A stretch of 64,000 nt of DNA from Deltaproteobacteria bacterium. GTDB lineage: Bacteria; Myxococcota; Myxococcia; Myxococcales; SZAS-1. This document shows positions 16,024 through 25,131 of the stretch, one piece after another (the first letter of the stretch is position 1; each line of letters starts with the position of its first letter). The stretch lies in NCBI GenBank assembly GCA_018266075.1, contig JAFEBB010000028.1, positions 25,666 through 89,665 on the forward strand, in the 5' to 3' direction. A program made the translations under genes and the position numbers. Under the pieces are notes generated by a model that had not been told where the DNA came from, did not search any database, and saw only the letters and a program-made list of their open reading frames with translations.

Positions 16024-17448
16024 TTAGTTCGCAGCGCGCGCGATGAAGCCCGAGAGCAGCTTCGCGAGCTCCGGCGCGCTCCCCACGATCGAATCGCGGT
16101 TCAACGACGTCTCGCTCGCGTGCGCGCGCAGCAGCTCCGACGCGTGCGGATTGCGCCACCAATCTTCATCCGCGTGCTCGATGAGCGCTCGGTGCAGCCG
16201 CTCGCTGAGCAGCAGCGCGCGCAGCTCGCTCGCGCAATCGATCACGTCGAGCGCGAAGCAACCCGTGGCCGGCCCGTCGACGCCCGTCGCCGAGTTGATT
16301 CGCGAACGCGCGTGATCTTTCGCAGACTCGGTCGGACCTTGATTCGCGAGCTCGCGCGCAACCAGAAAGCGCGCCGCCGCGAGCCGAAGCGCGAAGAGCG
16401 AACGCAGCGCGAACGCCTGGGCCAGCTCGTGCGCAGGGCGCGAGGGATTTCGCAGCACGCGTCGATGCCATGCGGGCTCCACGAGCGGCCGCGCGAGAAT
16501 CCAACCCGTCGATTTCGCGAGCGACGGATCAATGAGCACCGCATCGTCGCCGTCGAGAAGCGCCAGGTGAATCGCCTCTCCGACTCCACGTGCGAGCGTC
16601 TCTCCATCGGCCGGAGTGCCCAGCGGCGCCGCGACCACCGCGAGCTCGTTCGCTCCAAATCGCGCGACCACGAGCCCCGGAACGCGCCCCGGCCGCGCTT
16701 CCGCATCGACTGCGATTCCACGAGGATCCAGCCCCACGCCACGCGCAAGCTCCCGGGCCAGCTCCAGCGAACGGTGCGGCGAGAGGTGCTCGCGGAGATC
16801 CAGCAGCTGCAGCGCGAGCTCGAAGTCGTGGCCCGCCCCGCCCCGCCCCGCGTCGACGCCCGCGCGCCGGAAGCGGAACTCGAGCAGATCGTGCGCGGCA
16901 TCGTTCGTCTCGCGAAGGATCCGTTCCGCATCGGCCGCGAGCGCACCCAGCTCGAAGCCCAGCAGCGGATTCAGCGCGTTCTCGCTCGAGAGCTCCAGCC
17001 GCGTGCGCGATTCGAGGCGCCGCTCCAACGCTTCGGCCTGGTGGTGCTCGATGGCACGAAGGGCGTCGTCGACGGCCTTGGCCAGGAGCGCGCGCCGCCG
17101 CCGATCGACGCAAATGGGCAGCTCGCGAAGCGCCTCGGGCAGCGCGAGCAGCTCCAGCTCCACGCTCACCTGCCCGCCCGCCAGCGCCTCGAGCGCCCTC
17201 GACTCCGCGCGCGCGGCCGCGACGTCACCCAGCTCGCGAGCGAGCGCCAGCGCGAGGGGAAGCGCGTTCGCGTCGCGAGCCGCCAGGAACGGCTCGGGCG
17301 TGCCCAGCGCCGGCGCGCGTGAAGCCAGACCCGGCAGATCAACCGACTTGCGGATGCCCGCCTGCCAGCCCGCGAGGGCGCGCGCCCGACGCTCGCGCTG
17401 GACGCGGAGGGCTTCCAGCCAGGCGTGGTTGGGCTGCGCGAGCGACAT
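16024..17448 (-). CDS. M3-peptidase-like protein lacking the zinc site (probable pseudoenzyme)
   Basis: A 474-residue, almost all-helical, Ala/Arg/Leu-rich protein without signal peptide. The segment [14 protein letters not shown] aligns with the zinc motif of M3 oligopeptidases (LFHEFGHALHAL), but the His-Glu pair is replaced by Arg-Gly and the second His by Glu. The downstream Glu ligand region ([13 protein letters not shown]) also lacks its Glu. The C-terminal stretch [22 protein letters not shown] resembles the end of such proteins. The family call is inferred from this pattern. Its stop abuts the right end of the 158-bp repeat. Confidence 0.5.
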   Translation of the reverse strand: MSLAQPNHAWLEALRVQRERRARALAGWQAGIRKSVDLPGLASRAPALGTPEPFLAARDANALPLALALARELGDVAAARAESRALEALAGGQVSVELELLALPEALRELPICVDRRRRALLAKAVDDALRAIEHHQAEALERRLESRTRLELSSENALNPLLGFELGALAADAERILRETNDAAHDLLEFRFRRAGVDAGRGGAGHDFELALQLLDLREHLSPHRSLELARELARGVGLDPRGIAVDAEARPGRVPGLVVARFGANELAVVAAPLGTPADGETLARGVGEAIHLALLDGDDAVLIDPSLAKSTGWILARPLVEPAWHRRVLRNPSRPAHELAQAFALRSLFALRLAAARFLVARELANQGPTESAKDHARSRINSATGVDGPATGCFALDVIDCASELRALLLSERLHRALIEHADEDWWRNPHASELLRAHASETSLNRDSIVGSAPELAKLLSGFIARAAN

Positions 17449-17491
17449 GGGCCGAGCAAGATTAGCGAATGAAGTCCGGGGCGGCGCTTCC

Positions 17492-17521
17492 TTGACACCC
17501 TGCGTTGGCAGGAACTACGGT
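17492..17521 (+). promoter_or_regulatory. metK: metK promoter
   Basis: A consensus TTGACA (17492-17497) is followed after 18 bases by TACGGT (17516-17521). The metK ATG is 52 bases downstream. The leader is short and G/C-rich. I see no recognisable SAM or SAH riboswitch in it. Confidence 0.6.
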
Positions 17522-17572
17522 GCCCGGCTCTCAAAGGGCGCAGGTCCGCCCCAAATCCGAGGTCGCAGCACC

Positions 17573-18757
17573 ATGCACGAGAACTTCCTCTTTACGTCCG
17601 AGTCGGTCACCGAGGGTCACCCCGACAAGATCTGCGACCAGATCTCCGACGGCATCCTCGACGCGCTCATCGCCAAGGATCCCGAGGCCCGCGTGGCCGT
17701 GGAGACGCTGGTCAAGACCGGCCTGGCCATCGTGGCCGGCGAGGTGACCACCAACGCCTGGGTGGACATCCCCAAGATCATCCGCGGCACCATCACCAAG
17801 ATTGGCTACACCGACTCGGCGATGGGCTACGACGGCAACACCTGCGGCGTCATGGTGGCCATCGAGGGCCAGAGCCAGGACATCGCCCGGGGCGTCGACT
17901 CGTCGGCCAAGAAGGAGCAGGGCGCCGGCGACCAGGGAATGATGTTCGGCTACGCGTGCAACGAGACCGACACGCTCATGCCCGCGCCCATCTACTACGC
18001 GCAGCAGCTGACCAAGAAGCTGGCCGAGGTCCGCAAGGCGAAGAAGCTCCCCTTCCTGCGCCCCGACGGCAAGAGCCAGGTGACGGTGCAGTACGAGGGC
18101 GGCAAGCCGGTGCGCATCGACACCGTGGTGGTCTCCACCCAGCACGCCGAGGAGGCCAGCAACAAGGCCATCCACGCGGGCGTGATGGACGAGGTGATCC
18201 TCAAGGCGCTGCCCAAGAAGCTCATCGACAAGAAGACCAAGTTCTTCATCAACCCCACCGGCCGCTTCGTCATCGGTGGCCCCATGGGTGACTCGGGCGT
18301 GACCGGCCGCAAGATCATCGTCGACACCTACGGCGGCATGGGCCGTCACGGCGGCGGCGCGTTCAGCGGCAAGGATCCGAGCAAGGTGGACCGCTCGGCG
18401 GCGTACATGTGCCGCTACATCGCCAAGAACGTGGTGGCGGCGGGCCTGGCCAAGCGCTGCGAGGTGCAGGTGGCCTACGCCATCGGCGTGGCGGATCCGG
18501 TGAGCGTGCTCGTGGACACCTTCGGCACGGGCGTGGTGAGCGAGGAGAAGATCGCGCGCGCGGTGCGCCAGACGTTCGGCCTCAAGCCGCGCGAGATCAC
18601 CGAGCAGCTCGACCTGCTCAAGCCCATCTACCAGAAGACCGCGGCCTACGGTCACTTCGGCCGGAACGAGAAGGAGTTCACCTGGGAGCGCGCGGACCGC
18701 AAGGACGCCCTCCGCGACGCCGCCGGCGCGAGGAACCTTCACGTGGTGAACGGCTAA
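17573..18757 (+). CDS. metK: S-adenosylmethionine synthetase MetK
   Basis: MetK makes S-adenosylmethionine from methionine and ATP, the methyl donor for enzymes such as RsmH. The 394-residue length is normal. Signatures are [19 protein letters not shown] at the N-terminus, the ATP loop [12 protein letters not shown], and [22 protein letters not shown] at 17573 begins the conserved [12 protein letters not shown]. It is a single-gene unit: own promoter, and a terminator directly after. Confidence 0.97.
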   Translation: MHENFLFTSESVTEGHPDKICDQISDGILDALIAKDPEARVAVETLVKTGLAIVAGEVTTNAWVDIPKIIRGTITKIGYTDSAMGYDGNTCGVMVAIEGQSQDIARGVDSSAKKEQGAGDQGMMFGYACNETDTLMPAPIYYAQQLTKKLAEVRKAKKLPFLRPDGKSQVTVQYEGGKPVRIDTVVVSTQHAEEASNKAIHAGVMDEVILKALPKKLIDKKTKFFINPTGRFVIGGPMGDSGVTGRKIIVDTYGGMGRHGGGAFSGKDPSKVDRSAAYMCRYIAKNVVAAGLAKRCEVQVAYAIGVADPVSVLVDTFGTGVVSEEKIARAVRQTFGLKPREITEQLDLLKPIYQKTAAYGHFGRNEKEFTWERADRKDALRDAAGARNLHVVNG

Positions 18758-18767
18758 GAGCTACAGA

Positions 18768-18781
18768 TATATCGAGATAGT
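18768..18781. promoter_or_regulatory. AT-rich palindrome TATATC-GA-GATAG after metK
   Basis: TATATCGAGATAGT starts 11 bases after the metK stop and precedes its terminator. It shares TATCGAGATA with sites at 8005 and 38950. It would lie in the 3' untranslated region of metK mRNA. Confidence 0.5.
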
Positions 18782-18784
18782 GCG

Positions 18785-18820
18785 AAGGGCTCCCGGAGTG
18801 GTCGGGGGCCCTTTCGCTTT
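18785..18820 (+). terminator. metK terminator
   Basis: The stem GGGCTCCCG (18787-18795) with CGGGGGCCC (18803-18811), extended by AA/TT pairs, has a 7-nt loop and is followed by TTTCGCTTT. It is 28 bases after the metK stop. Confidence 0.8.
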
Positions 18821-18828
18821 GGTCGCCA

Positions 18829-18970
18829 GGCTTCCCCCGGCACGCTCCGTGACGAGGTGCCTGGGGAACCGTGACGGTGACGGGTGAATGGGAAACGGGC
18901 CGTTCACCGTTTACCAGTCACTGTGACCGTTCCCAAAGTACGCGCGGGCCCGGACATCCCAGGGAAAGCC
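18829..18970. repeat. Double-hairpin repeat, copy 1 (142 bp)
   Basis: Outer arms GGCTTCCCCCGG (18829-18840) and CCAGGGAAAGCC (18959-18970) enclose an inner palindrome from GGGAACCGTGACGGTGAC (near 18864) to GTCACTGTGACCGTTCCC (near 18934). The reverse complement of this block lines up with 29008-29152, including the TACGCGCG flank. It fills the gap between the convergent metK and hydroxylase genes. Confidence 0.7.
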
Positions 18971-18989
18971 GTGCACCCTCGGGGCCGCG

Positions 18990-19847
18990 TCAACCGGCCT
19001 TCAGCGAGTCCAGGTAGTCCACCGCGCGCTTCGCGAACTGCGCGAACGGCTCGTTCACCACGTACAGCACGTCCTGGTAGCGGGTGGGATCGTACGCGCG
19101 ACCGCCCATGTCGTCCCAGTCGATGGGCCGCAGCTCGGCGTCGCGCACGTAGCGGCCCAGCTCGCCAAAGCTCGAGAGCAGCCCCGCGCCGTACGCCTGC
19201 GGCTCGCCGCCCTCCATCACCACGCCGAACTCCATGGTGTACCAGTACATCCGACCGACCTTCTCGAGGTCCGCGTCGCTCACCCGCGCCGCCGCCCGCC
19301 CGAAGGCCTGGTTCAGCGACGCGAAGATCGGGTGCCCGAGGGTCGCGGCGTGGCCCACCAGCTCGTGCACCACGTCGGGCTCGGGCGTGTAGAGGGGCAC
19401 GCTGGGGTGCCGCATGTACTGCGTGGACAAGAACACGCTCTTGCCCATGAAGCCCAGGAACGTGCGGTGCGACACCAGCCCGGCCACCGGCAGCATGGCG
19501 AAGCCGCTCGCGCGCTGGAGCAGGGTGTTCACATCGCGGAGCTGGGGCACGCTCTGGCGGTCCACCGGCACCGACTCCAGCGCCTCGTGGTACGCCCTCG
19601 CCGCCCGCTTCTGGTGCAGCGGCGCCAGCTCGCGCCACACCGTGCGCCACACCTCCTGCTCGGCGGGCAGGTACTCCACCAGAGGCGCGGGCGTGCCCTC
19701 CACGTAGTTCAGCGCGAGCTTGGCGATGGCGTTGCGGCGCGCGCGGTAGGCGGCGTCGCGGAACCCCGGGTGATCCGGATCCAGCTGGACGATGTCGTCC
19801 TGGCTGGTCATCGCCTCGCGCGAGGGCGTGGGGTTCAGCTGGACCAA
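18990..19847 (-). CDS. phhA: Aromatic amino acid hydroxylase (phenylalanine 4-monooxygenase type)
   Basis: Pterin-dependent iron monooxygenase that hydroxylates an aromatic amino acid, probably Phe to Tyr. The iron ligands are visible: two His in PDVVHELVGHAATLGHPIFA and the Glu in MYWYTMEFGVVMEGG. The protein is catalytic domain only, as in bacterial PhhA. TTG at 19847 has AGGAG 6 bases upstream and gives 285 residues. An internal ATG at 19811 (273 residues) has poorly spaced GAGG. Substrate preference (Phe or Trp) cannot be settled by eye. Confidence 0.85.
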   Translation of the reverse strand: MVQLNPTPSREAMTSQDDIVQLDPDHPGFRDAAYRARRNAIAKLALNYVEGTPAPLVEYLPAEQEVWRTVWRELAPLHQKRAARAYHEALESVPVDRQSVPQLRDVNTLLQRASGFAMLPVAGLVSHRTFLGFMGKSVFLSTQYMRHPSVPLYTPEPDVVHELVGHAATLGHPIFASLNQAFGRAAARVSDADLEKVGRMYWYTMEFGVVMEGGEPQAYGAGLLSSFGELGRYVRDAELRPIDWDDMGGRAYDPTRYQDVLYVVNEPFAQFAKRAVDYLDSLKAG

Positions 19848-19876
19848 GGCGCACTCCTGAAAAACAGCAGGGCGAA

Positions 19877-19905
19877 CGTATAGACGCTCCCGCCTACAAA
19901 AGTAA
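19877..19905 (-). promoter_or_regulatory. Promoter of the aromatic hydroxylase gene
   Basis: On the minus strand TTACTT (19905-19900), a 17-base spacer and TATACG (19882-19877) precede the TTG start by 29 bases, leaving a short leader that supports the chosen start. Confidence 0.5.
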
Positions 19906-19981
19906 CCCCTGAGCTCCTTCGAATCGATGACGCGCAACGCCAATTCCGACCGGCCGCGTCAGCGAAGCCGCTCCTAGAAAA

Positions 19982-19999
19982 GACATATCTAGATATGTC
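19982..19999. promoter_or_regulatory. Perfect 18-bp AT-rich palindrome
   Basis: GACATATCTAGATATGTC is a perfect inverted repeat that overlaps the stop codon of the gene ending at 19998 and lies upstream of the hydroxylase promoter. Its arms (ATATC / GATAT) match the sites at 8005, 18768 and 38950. It could be an operator for the hydroxylase gene or a 3' end signal. Confidence 0.55.
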
Positions 20000-21656
20000 A
20001 CTCGTGAAGGCGGATCACCTGGCGGCGAACCATGTCCCGCAGGGTCTCGATGACCTCGATGGGGTTCAGGGTGCTCTCCGCGAGGATGAGCTTGGGGGTC
20101 TTGCCCTGGCGGATGAAGTGCGCCACCTCGCGGCCGAAGGGCGGGCAGAAGCGCTCGTAGAGGGTGAACGCGGCGCCGTCCACCTCCACCGCGGCGGCCC
20201 TCACCAGGAGCGTCTCCATGGCGTTGGCGTCCTCGAGGCTGGCGGTGATGGCGATCTTGTCCAGCAGCGGCACCAGCGGCTCGGGCAAGAGGTTCTTCGA
20301 CTGCGGCAGCTGGTTGGGCAGGAACTGCGCGTCCCCGTCGCGCAGGCGGACCAGCAGCGGCAGGGCCTGCTCACCGGAGAAGCGCTTGCCGGCCTGCTGC
20401 GCCGCCACGAAGGTGGCCATCCCGCGCTGGAGGCCCACGTTGTAGACGCCCATGCCGTCGGCGAGGGCCACGGTGCCCGTGCGCCCGGCCGTCGCGAGCT
20501 GGCCCATCAGCCAGCGCACCCCGAGCTGCTCGATGCGGCCGTGCACGCCCTGCCCCGCGGAGATGGCGGCCTTGGTCTGGTCGCGGGGCTCGAGGGCCAC
20601 GCGCACCCGGCGGGCGAGCACGTCCATCTTGCTGGCCTTGGCGAGGTAGTCCTGGGCGCCGGCGCCCACCGCGCGCAAGCTCTCGCGGTAGTCGTCCTGC
20701 GCGGAGAGGAACACCACCGGCGTCTCCGCCACGCGCACGTCGGTGCGGATCTTGCGGAGCAGCCCCCAGCCGTCGAGGTGGGGCATGTTCAGGTCGGCGA
20801 CCACGATGTCCGGCCGGCCGGCGACGCAGGCGTCGAAGCCCTGGAGCCCGTCGCTCGCGGTGGCCACCTGGAACCCGGCGCGGGTGAGGAAGGCGCTGAA
20901 GAGCTTCAGGAGATCCGGCTCGTCGTCGACGAGGAGGCACTTGAGCGGCGCGCCGGTCGGTGCGGCGGGCGCCACCGGCTCGTCCGCGACCTCGATCTCC
21001 ATGTCCACTTCGAGCTCCAGGGTCTCGGGCCGGGCCTCGTTGGGGCCGGTGATGGCACTTTGGGGCGGACGGAACGTCGCCTCGGGCGTGCCGACGAGCG
21101 CCTCGAGCGCGGCCTCGCCGGAGAGCGCGTCGCAGCGGGCGGAGACGAGCTTGCCTTTGTCGAAACGGGCGACGGCGGTGGGCTCACCGGTGGTCAGCTC
21201 GGTGGTGAGCCCCAGCCGAGCCATCACCGCCACCAGGCGCTCGGCCGCGGGCGGGGCAAACGGCGCGCCCGGCGAGGCGCGGAGGCTTCCCAGCGCCAGC
21301 ACCGCCTTGAGCTCCACCTCCGGACGCAGCGGGCGGTTCACGTAGTCGGCAGCGCCGGCGCGCAGGGCCTCGAGCAGCTCCTCGCCCTTTGGTGCCGAGG
21401 TCATGAGCACCACCGGCAGGTGCAGGGTGCGTGGATCGCGGGCGAGCGCGCGCACGACCTCCAGGCCGCTCTTGTCCCCGAGGCTGCTGGACACCAGCAC
21501 CACGTTGGGCGTGAAGCGCACCACGCCGGCCGCAGCTCCCGTCGGATCGGCCACCGCGCCCACGGCGACCCCGTAGGCCTGCAGCTGCGCCGCCAACATG
21601 CGCACCGCCTCGCGATCGGTGTCGACGATGAGCAGGCGGATCTGGGTGGTGAGCAT
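19998..21656 (-). CDS. Double-receiver response regulator with effector regions
   Basis: A 552-residue cytoplasmic signalling protein. Receiver 1 (about residues 5-125) begins IRLLIVDTDREAV but has VLVSSSLGDKSG where the phospho-Asp should be and NRPL instead of KP, so it is degenerate. Receiver 2 (about 230-350) is intact: LLVDDEPDLL, VVADLNMPHLDG, and Lys in DYLAKAS. The C-terminal ~190 residues (GRIEQLGVRWLMGQLATAGRTGTVALAD onward) look like a DUF4388-type module. ATG at 21656 starts just before receiver 1. No DNA-binding domain is seen. Gene stands alone. Confidence 0.8.
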   Translation of the reverse strand: MLTTQIRLLIVDTDREAVRMLAAQLQAYGVAVGAVADPTGAAAGVVRFTPNVVLVSSSLGDKSGLEVVRALARDPRTLHLPVVLMTSAPKGEELLEALRAGAADYVNRPLRPEVELKAVLALGSLRASPGAPFAPPAAERLVAVMARLGLTTELTTGEPTAVARFDKGKLVSARCDALSGEAALEALVGTPEATFRPPQSAITGPNEARPETLELEVDMEIEVADEPVAPAAPTGAPLKCLLVDDEPDLLKLFSAFLTRAGFQVATASDGLQGFDACVAGRPDIVVADLNMPHLDGWGLLRKIRTDVRVAETPVVFLSAQDDYRESLRAVGAGAQDYLAKASKMDVLARRVRVALEPRDQTKAAISAGQGVHGRIEQLGVRWLMGQLATAGRTGTVALADGMGVYNVGLQRGMATFVAAQQAGKRFSGEQALPLLVRLRDGDAQFLPNQLPQSKNLLPEPLVPLLDKIAITASLEDANAMETLLVRAAAVEVDGAAFTLYERFCPPFGREVAHFIRQGKTPKLILAESTLNPIEVIETLRDMVRRQVIRLHE

Positions 21657-21723
21657 GGTGGCCACAAGAATAGACCGACGCGCGCCCGGCGTCCGCGCTA
21701 TCGGGCCCACCCGGCGAGGGGTT

Positions 21724-21753
21724 TTGACACCCCTCAAAAGCCGCTTCTAGATT
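21724..21753 (+). promoter_or_regulatory. Promoter of the Yip1-like operon
   Basis: TTGACA (21724-21729) and TAGATT (21748-21753) are 18 bases apart. The -35 sits in the loop and right arm of a 7-bp hairpin, GAGGGGT (21716-21722) with ACCCCTC (21729-21735), which may be an operator. The GTG start is 46 bases further on. Confidence 0.6.
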
Positions 21754-21799
21754 GCCACCCGCCCAGGCAAGCTGCCTGACAGGTTCACCGGGAGAGAAC

Positions 21800-22666
21800 G
21801 TGCTCGCCAAGTGCTCGCGCTGCAGCCAGACCTTCCAGACCGACCGCTATGGCGAGCAGTTCTGCCCCTTCTGCGGCGCGCAGGTGATGATCGCCGCCCC
21901 CGCCGGGGCCGCTGCCGTTCCGGGTGCGCCCGGTGCGCCGGCCGCGACGGGCGCGCTCCCGCCGCCGGGTGCAGCAGGCGCTGCGCCGGGCGAGCCGCAC
22001 GAGGCGCCCGTCGACAACCCCAACGCCAACGGCGGCTGGTTCAACGCCGCGATGGCCACCTGGAAGCAGAGCGTCTTCGACCCGAACAAGTTCTTCCAGG
22101 GCCTCAAGCCCGGCCCCGACGCCGGCGGAGCGGTGGGCTACGCCTGCGCCGTGCTCGCGGTGGGCGGGCTCCTCGCGGGCATCATGGGCGTGCTCCAGAG
22201 CTTGGCCCAGCGGGCGCAGATGGAGCAGCTCCACGAGCAGCTGAGCCAGATGCCTCCCGAGGCGCGCCAGTTCATGGACGCCTTCATGAAGCTCGCCGAG
22301 CCCGGCATCGGCACGGTGCTCCTCACGCCGGTGATGAGCGTGATCGGCTTCTTCATCACTGCGGGCCTGCTGCACGTGGCCCTGATGATCGTGGGCGGCA
22401 ACAAGCACGGCTTCACCGCCACCCTGCGCGCGGTGGGCTACGCCCAGGGCCCGGTGCTCTTCAACGTGGTGCCCTTCTGCGGCGGGATGGCGGCGTGGAT
22501 CTGGGTGCTGGTGCTCACCGTGATGGCCATGGCCGGCGTGCACGGGATCAGCATCGGCCGCTCCATCGGCGCGTACGCGGTGATGTTCTTCGGGCTGTGC
22601 TGCCTCTGCATCCTGCCGGTGTCGGCGCTGGTGGGCGCGGGCATGGCCAGCGCGCTGAGCCACTAG
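21800..22666 (+). CDS. Zinc-ribbon plus Yip1-like membrane protein
   Basis: A 288-residue protein. The N-terminus holds a zinc ribbon, CSRCSQTFQTDRYGEQFCPFCG (two C-x2-C pairs), then an Ala/Pro/Gly-rich linker of about 50 residues. The rest is a membrane domain with about five hydrophobic segments, in the style of the Yip1 family (PNKFFQGLKP at its start). GTG at 21800 has GGGAGAG just upstream. It is the first gene of an operon with DUF2752 and plsY. Function unknown; a membrane role is inferred from topology. Confidence 0.75.
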   Translation: MLAKCSRCSQTFQTDRYGEQFCPFCGAQVMIAAPAGAAAVPGAPGAPAATGALPPPGAAGAAPGEPHEAPVDNPNANGGWFNAAMATWKQSVFDPNKFFQGLKPGPDAGGAVGYACAVLAVGGLLAGIMGVLQSLAQRAQMEQLHEQLSQMPPEARQFMDAFMKLAEPGIGTVLLTPVMSVIGFFITAGLLHVALMIVGGNKHGFTATLRAVGYAQGPVLFNVVPFCGGMAAWIWVLVLTVMAMAGVHGISIGRSIGAYAVMFFGLCCLCILPVSALVGAGMASALSH

Positions 22667-22674
22667 GGAGAATC

Positions 22675-23103
22675 GTGACGGCCCGGCTCACCTTCCAGCG
22701 GCCCGCAACGCGGTTCACGCTGCTCTCCATCTACGGGCTCATCGCGGCCTTCGGGCTGCTGGTGGCGCGCTTCATTCCCATCGCCAAGCTGATGCAGCCG
22801 TGGTGGGGCTGTCCCTTGCGGCGGACGACGGGCATTCCCTGTCTGGCCTGCGGGCTCACCCGCGCCTTCGATTGGGAGGCGCACGGGCACTTCGCGCGCG
22901 CCTTCGCGCTCACGCCGCTGGGCGCGATGGCGCCAGTGGTCTCGGCGATCGTGGCCGCGTGGGGAATCGCGGTGCTCGCGGTGCGCGCGCCGCAGCCCGA
23001 CGTGCACCTCGACGCGCGCGACTGGCGCATCATCCGCTGGGCCCTGCTCGTCTCCGTGGTGGGGAACTGGGTGTACATGGTGCTGACCCGGAAGCCGACG
23101 TGA
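22675..23103 (+). CDS. DUF2752 family membrane protein
   Basis: A 142-residue protein with three predicted helices. The signature CPLRRTTGIPCLACGLTRAFDW, with Cys spaced as in DUF2752, is followed by the small loop and helices typical of that family. GTG at 22675 has AGGGAG upstream and lies 8 bases after the preceding stop. Its stop overlaps the plsY start (GTGA). Biochemical role unknown. Confidence 0.85.
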   Translation: MTARLTFQRPATRFTLLSIYGLIAAFGLLVARFIPIAKLMQPWWGCPLRRTTGIPCLACGLTRAFDWEAHGHFARAFALTPLGAMAPVVSAIVAAWGIAVLAVRAPQPDVHLDARDWRIIRWALLVSVVGNWVYMVLTRKPT

Positions 23104-23687
23104 GCGGCGTCGACGCGGCGCTGATTCTGGGCGCGTACCTCCTCGGCGCGATCCCCTTCGGGCTGGTGCTGGGCAAGGCGCTGGGTGGCGTCGACGTGCG
23201 CGCGGCGGGCTCGGGCAACATCGGCGCCACCAACGTCGCACGCACCGCGGGCAAGAAGATCGGCGCGCTGGTGCTGCTCCTCGACGCCCTCAAGGCCCTG
23301 CTGCCGGTGCTGCTCGCGAAGAAGCTCTTCCCCGACGACGTCGTCTTGCACGCAGCGGTGGGCGCGGCCGCGGTGCTGGGCCACGTGTTTCCGATATATC
23401 TCAAATTCCGCGGCGGCAAGGGCGTGGCCAGCGCCATGGGCGCGCTGCTCGGGCTGGCCCCGCTGGCGACGCTGGGCGCGCTCGTCTTGTTCGGGATCGT
23501 CTACGCGGCCACGCGGCTGGTGAGCCTCGGCTCGCTGCTCGGCGCGGCGCTGACGGTGGTGCTCACCTTCGCGCTCGGCTATCCGCGGCCGTACGCGTAT
23601 TGCGCGCTGGGCATCGCGCTGCTCATCGTGGTGCGGCACCAGGGCAACATCGCGCGGATGCTGCGGGGCAACGAGAACAAGCTCTAG
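23100..23687 (+). CDS. plsY: Glycerol-3-phosphate acyltransferase PlsY
   Basis: PlsY transfers the acyl group of acyl phosphate to glycerol-3-phosphate, the first step of phospholipid synthesis. The 195-residue protein has about five hydrophobic segments and the family motifs GSGNIGATNVARTAGKK, GHVFPIYLKFRGGKGVA and a late VRHQGNIARMLRG. The start GTG overlaps the DUF2752 stop. It converges on rqcH and their stop codons overlap by 4 bases. Confidence 0.95.
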   Translation: MSGVDAALILGAYLLGAIPFGLVLGKALGGVDVRAAGSGNIGATNVARTAGKKIGALVLLLDALKALLPVLLAKKLFPDDVVLHAAVGAAAVLGHVFPIYLKFRGGKGVASAMGALLGLAPLATLGALVLFGIVYAATRLVSLGSLLGAALTVVLTFALGYPRPYAYCALGIALLIVVRHQGNIARMLRGNENKL

Positions 23688-25114
23688 CTCTCCGCGGTCG
23701 CGAGCAGCCGCGCGATGCGCTCGGGCTCCACCACGTACACCAGCGTCTTCTCCTGGCTGTAGATGACCTGCCCGGGCGCGGCGTCGCGCGGCTTGCGCAG
23801 GTACTTGGCCGGCAGGTAGCTCACCTCGGCGCGCGGCTCGCCCTTGGCGTCGCTGAAGTGCAGCGCGAGCGCGCAGGCGTCGAGGAGCACCTCGGGCTTC
23901 ACCTGCTCGCGCTTCTCCAGGGGCACGACCACGTGCGCGCCCTTGCGACCGCGCGCGTGCAGCCAGAGGTCGTGCGGCCGCGCGACCTTGAAGGTGAGGA
24001 AGTCGTTCTCCGCGGAGCCCTTGCCAACCAGGATGCGCGCGCCGCCTTCGGCGCGGAACTCGCGGAACGGCTTGCGCGCCTCGGGCTCGCCCTTGCGCGA
24101 CGGCGCGAGCTTCTCCGGCACGCGCAGCGCGCGCTCGCGGAGCGCGTCGTCGTCCAGCGCGGCGAGCGAGGCCAGCTCCTGCTGGAGCTGCTCGACCTCG
24201 CGCTGGAGCTGCACCAGCCGCTCGCCCGCGCGCGCGGCGCCCTGCTGCAGCCTCCGGTACTGGCGGAAGTGCCAGGCGAGGTTGTCGGCCGGCGAGAGCT
24301 CGGGCTTGAGCGCGATGGTCACCTGCCGCGGCTCGCCGCTCGAGTAGTCCGTGAGCGCGACCTCTCTCGCGCCGCGCTTCACCTGGTGCAGCGAGCTCTT
24401 GAGCAGCTCGCCCGCCACCCGGTGCGCCTCCGCTGCCTCGCCGCGCGCGGCCTCGACGGCGACCTTCTTCACCGTGCGCTGCGTCCGCTCCAGCTTCGTG
24501 CGCAGCGGACGCTCGATGCGTGCGCGCAGCGCCGCGCGATCCAGCTCGCGATCTTTTTCCGCGTACGCGGCTTCGATTTGAGTCGAGAGCGCGAAGTCCG
24601 GCCCGGGCGCAAAGCGGCTGCGCGCGGTCTTCGCCGGCGGCTCCGACGCGGGCGGCACGTACGGCCTCCCCGGCGCCAGCGCGCGCACCTGCGAGAGGTT
24701 CGGCCCCGCGAGCGCGAGCAGGTTCCCATTCGCCGCGAGCAGGAAGAGATTCCCGTGACGCCCGGTGAGCTCGGCCACCACGCGCCGCTCGCCCTCGTCG
24801 TCGGCGAAGCGCAGGCTCACCACGCGATCGCCGGGCGCGAGCTCGAGCGCCGCGAGCTTCTTGCCCACCAGGTGCGCGCGAGCCTGCTGCTGGAACGCGA
24901 GCGGCTCCGCGGGCGACGGCGGACGCGCGCCGGCGAGGTGCATGCGGGTGCGGCCGGGCTCGGCGTCGAGTCGGAGCAGATGCGTGCGGCCCGGCACGCG
25001 CAGCTCGAGCAGCAGCACGCGCTCGCGCGGGGCGTACGCCTGCTGCACCACCGCGCCCACGAGCGCAGCGAGCTCGTGGACGACGTCTGCCAATTCTTCG
25101 ACGGACAGGCTCAT
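23684..25114 (-). CDS. rqcH: NFACT-family protein RqcH (Rqc2 homologue)
   Basis: RqcH proteins bind stalled 50S subunits and recruit Ala-tRNA to add C-terminal alanine tails to stalled chains. The 476-residue protein has an N-terminal NFACT-N region with the conserved Asp-Arg pair (LAPGDRVVSLRF), a central coiled coil (ARAGERLVQLQREVEQLQQELASL), and an NFACT-R domain (FREFRAEGGARILVGKGSAENDFLTF... HDLWLHARGRKGAHVVV). It is shorter than the Bacillus protein. ATG at 25114. The next gene upstream (28-residue Lys-rich protein) is separated by a hairpin. Confidence 0.85.
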   Translation of the reverse strand: MSLSVEELADVVHELAALVGAVVQQAYAPRERVLLLELRVPGRTHLLRLDAEPGRTRMHLAGARPPSPAEPLAFQQQARAHLVGKKLAALELAPGDRVVSLRFADDEGERRVVAELTGRHGNLFLLAANGNLLALAGPNLSQVRALAPGRPYVPPASEPPAKTARSRFAPGPDFALSTQIEAAYAEKDRELDRAALRARIERPLRTKLERTQRTVKKVAVEAARGEAAEAHRVAGELLKSSLHQVKRGAREVALTDYSSGEPRQVTIALKPELSPADNLAWHFRQYRRLQQGAARAGERLVQLQREVEQLQQELASLAALDDDALRERALRVPEKLAPSRKGEPEARKPFREFRAEGGARILVGKGSAENDFLTFKVARPHDLWLHARGRKGAHVVVPLEKREQVKPEVLLDACALALHFSDAKGEPRAEVSYLPAKYLRKPRDAAPGQVIYSQEKTLVYVVEPERIARLLATAES

Positions 25115-25131
25115 GGGCGCTCAGAAATGCA

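Noticed and set aside
17522..17572. Possible SAM or SAH riboswitch before metK
   Set aside because: The leader after the promoter is only about 45 bases and shows none of the conserved cores I know of these riboswitch classes.
23391..23405. CGATATATCTC inside plsY resembling the AT-rich palindrome family
   Set aside because: Only one arm matches, the second arm is missing, and it encodes the conserved plsY segment PIYLKF.
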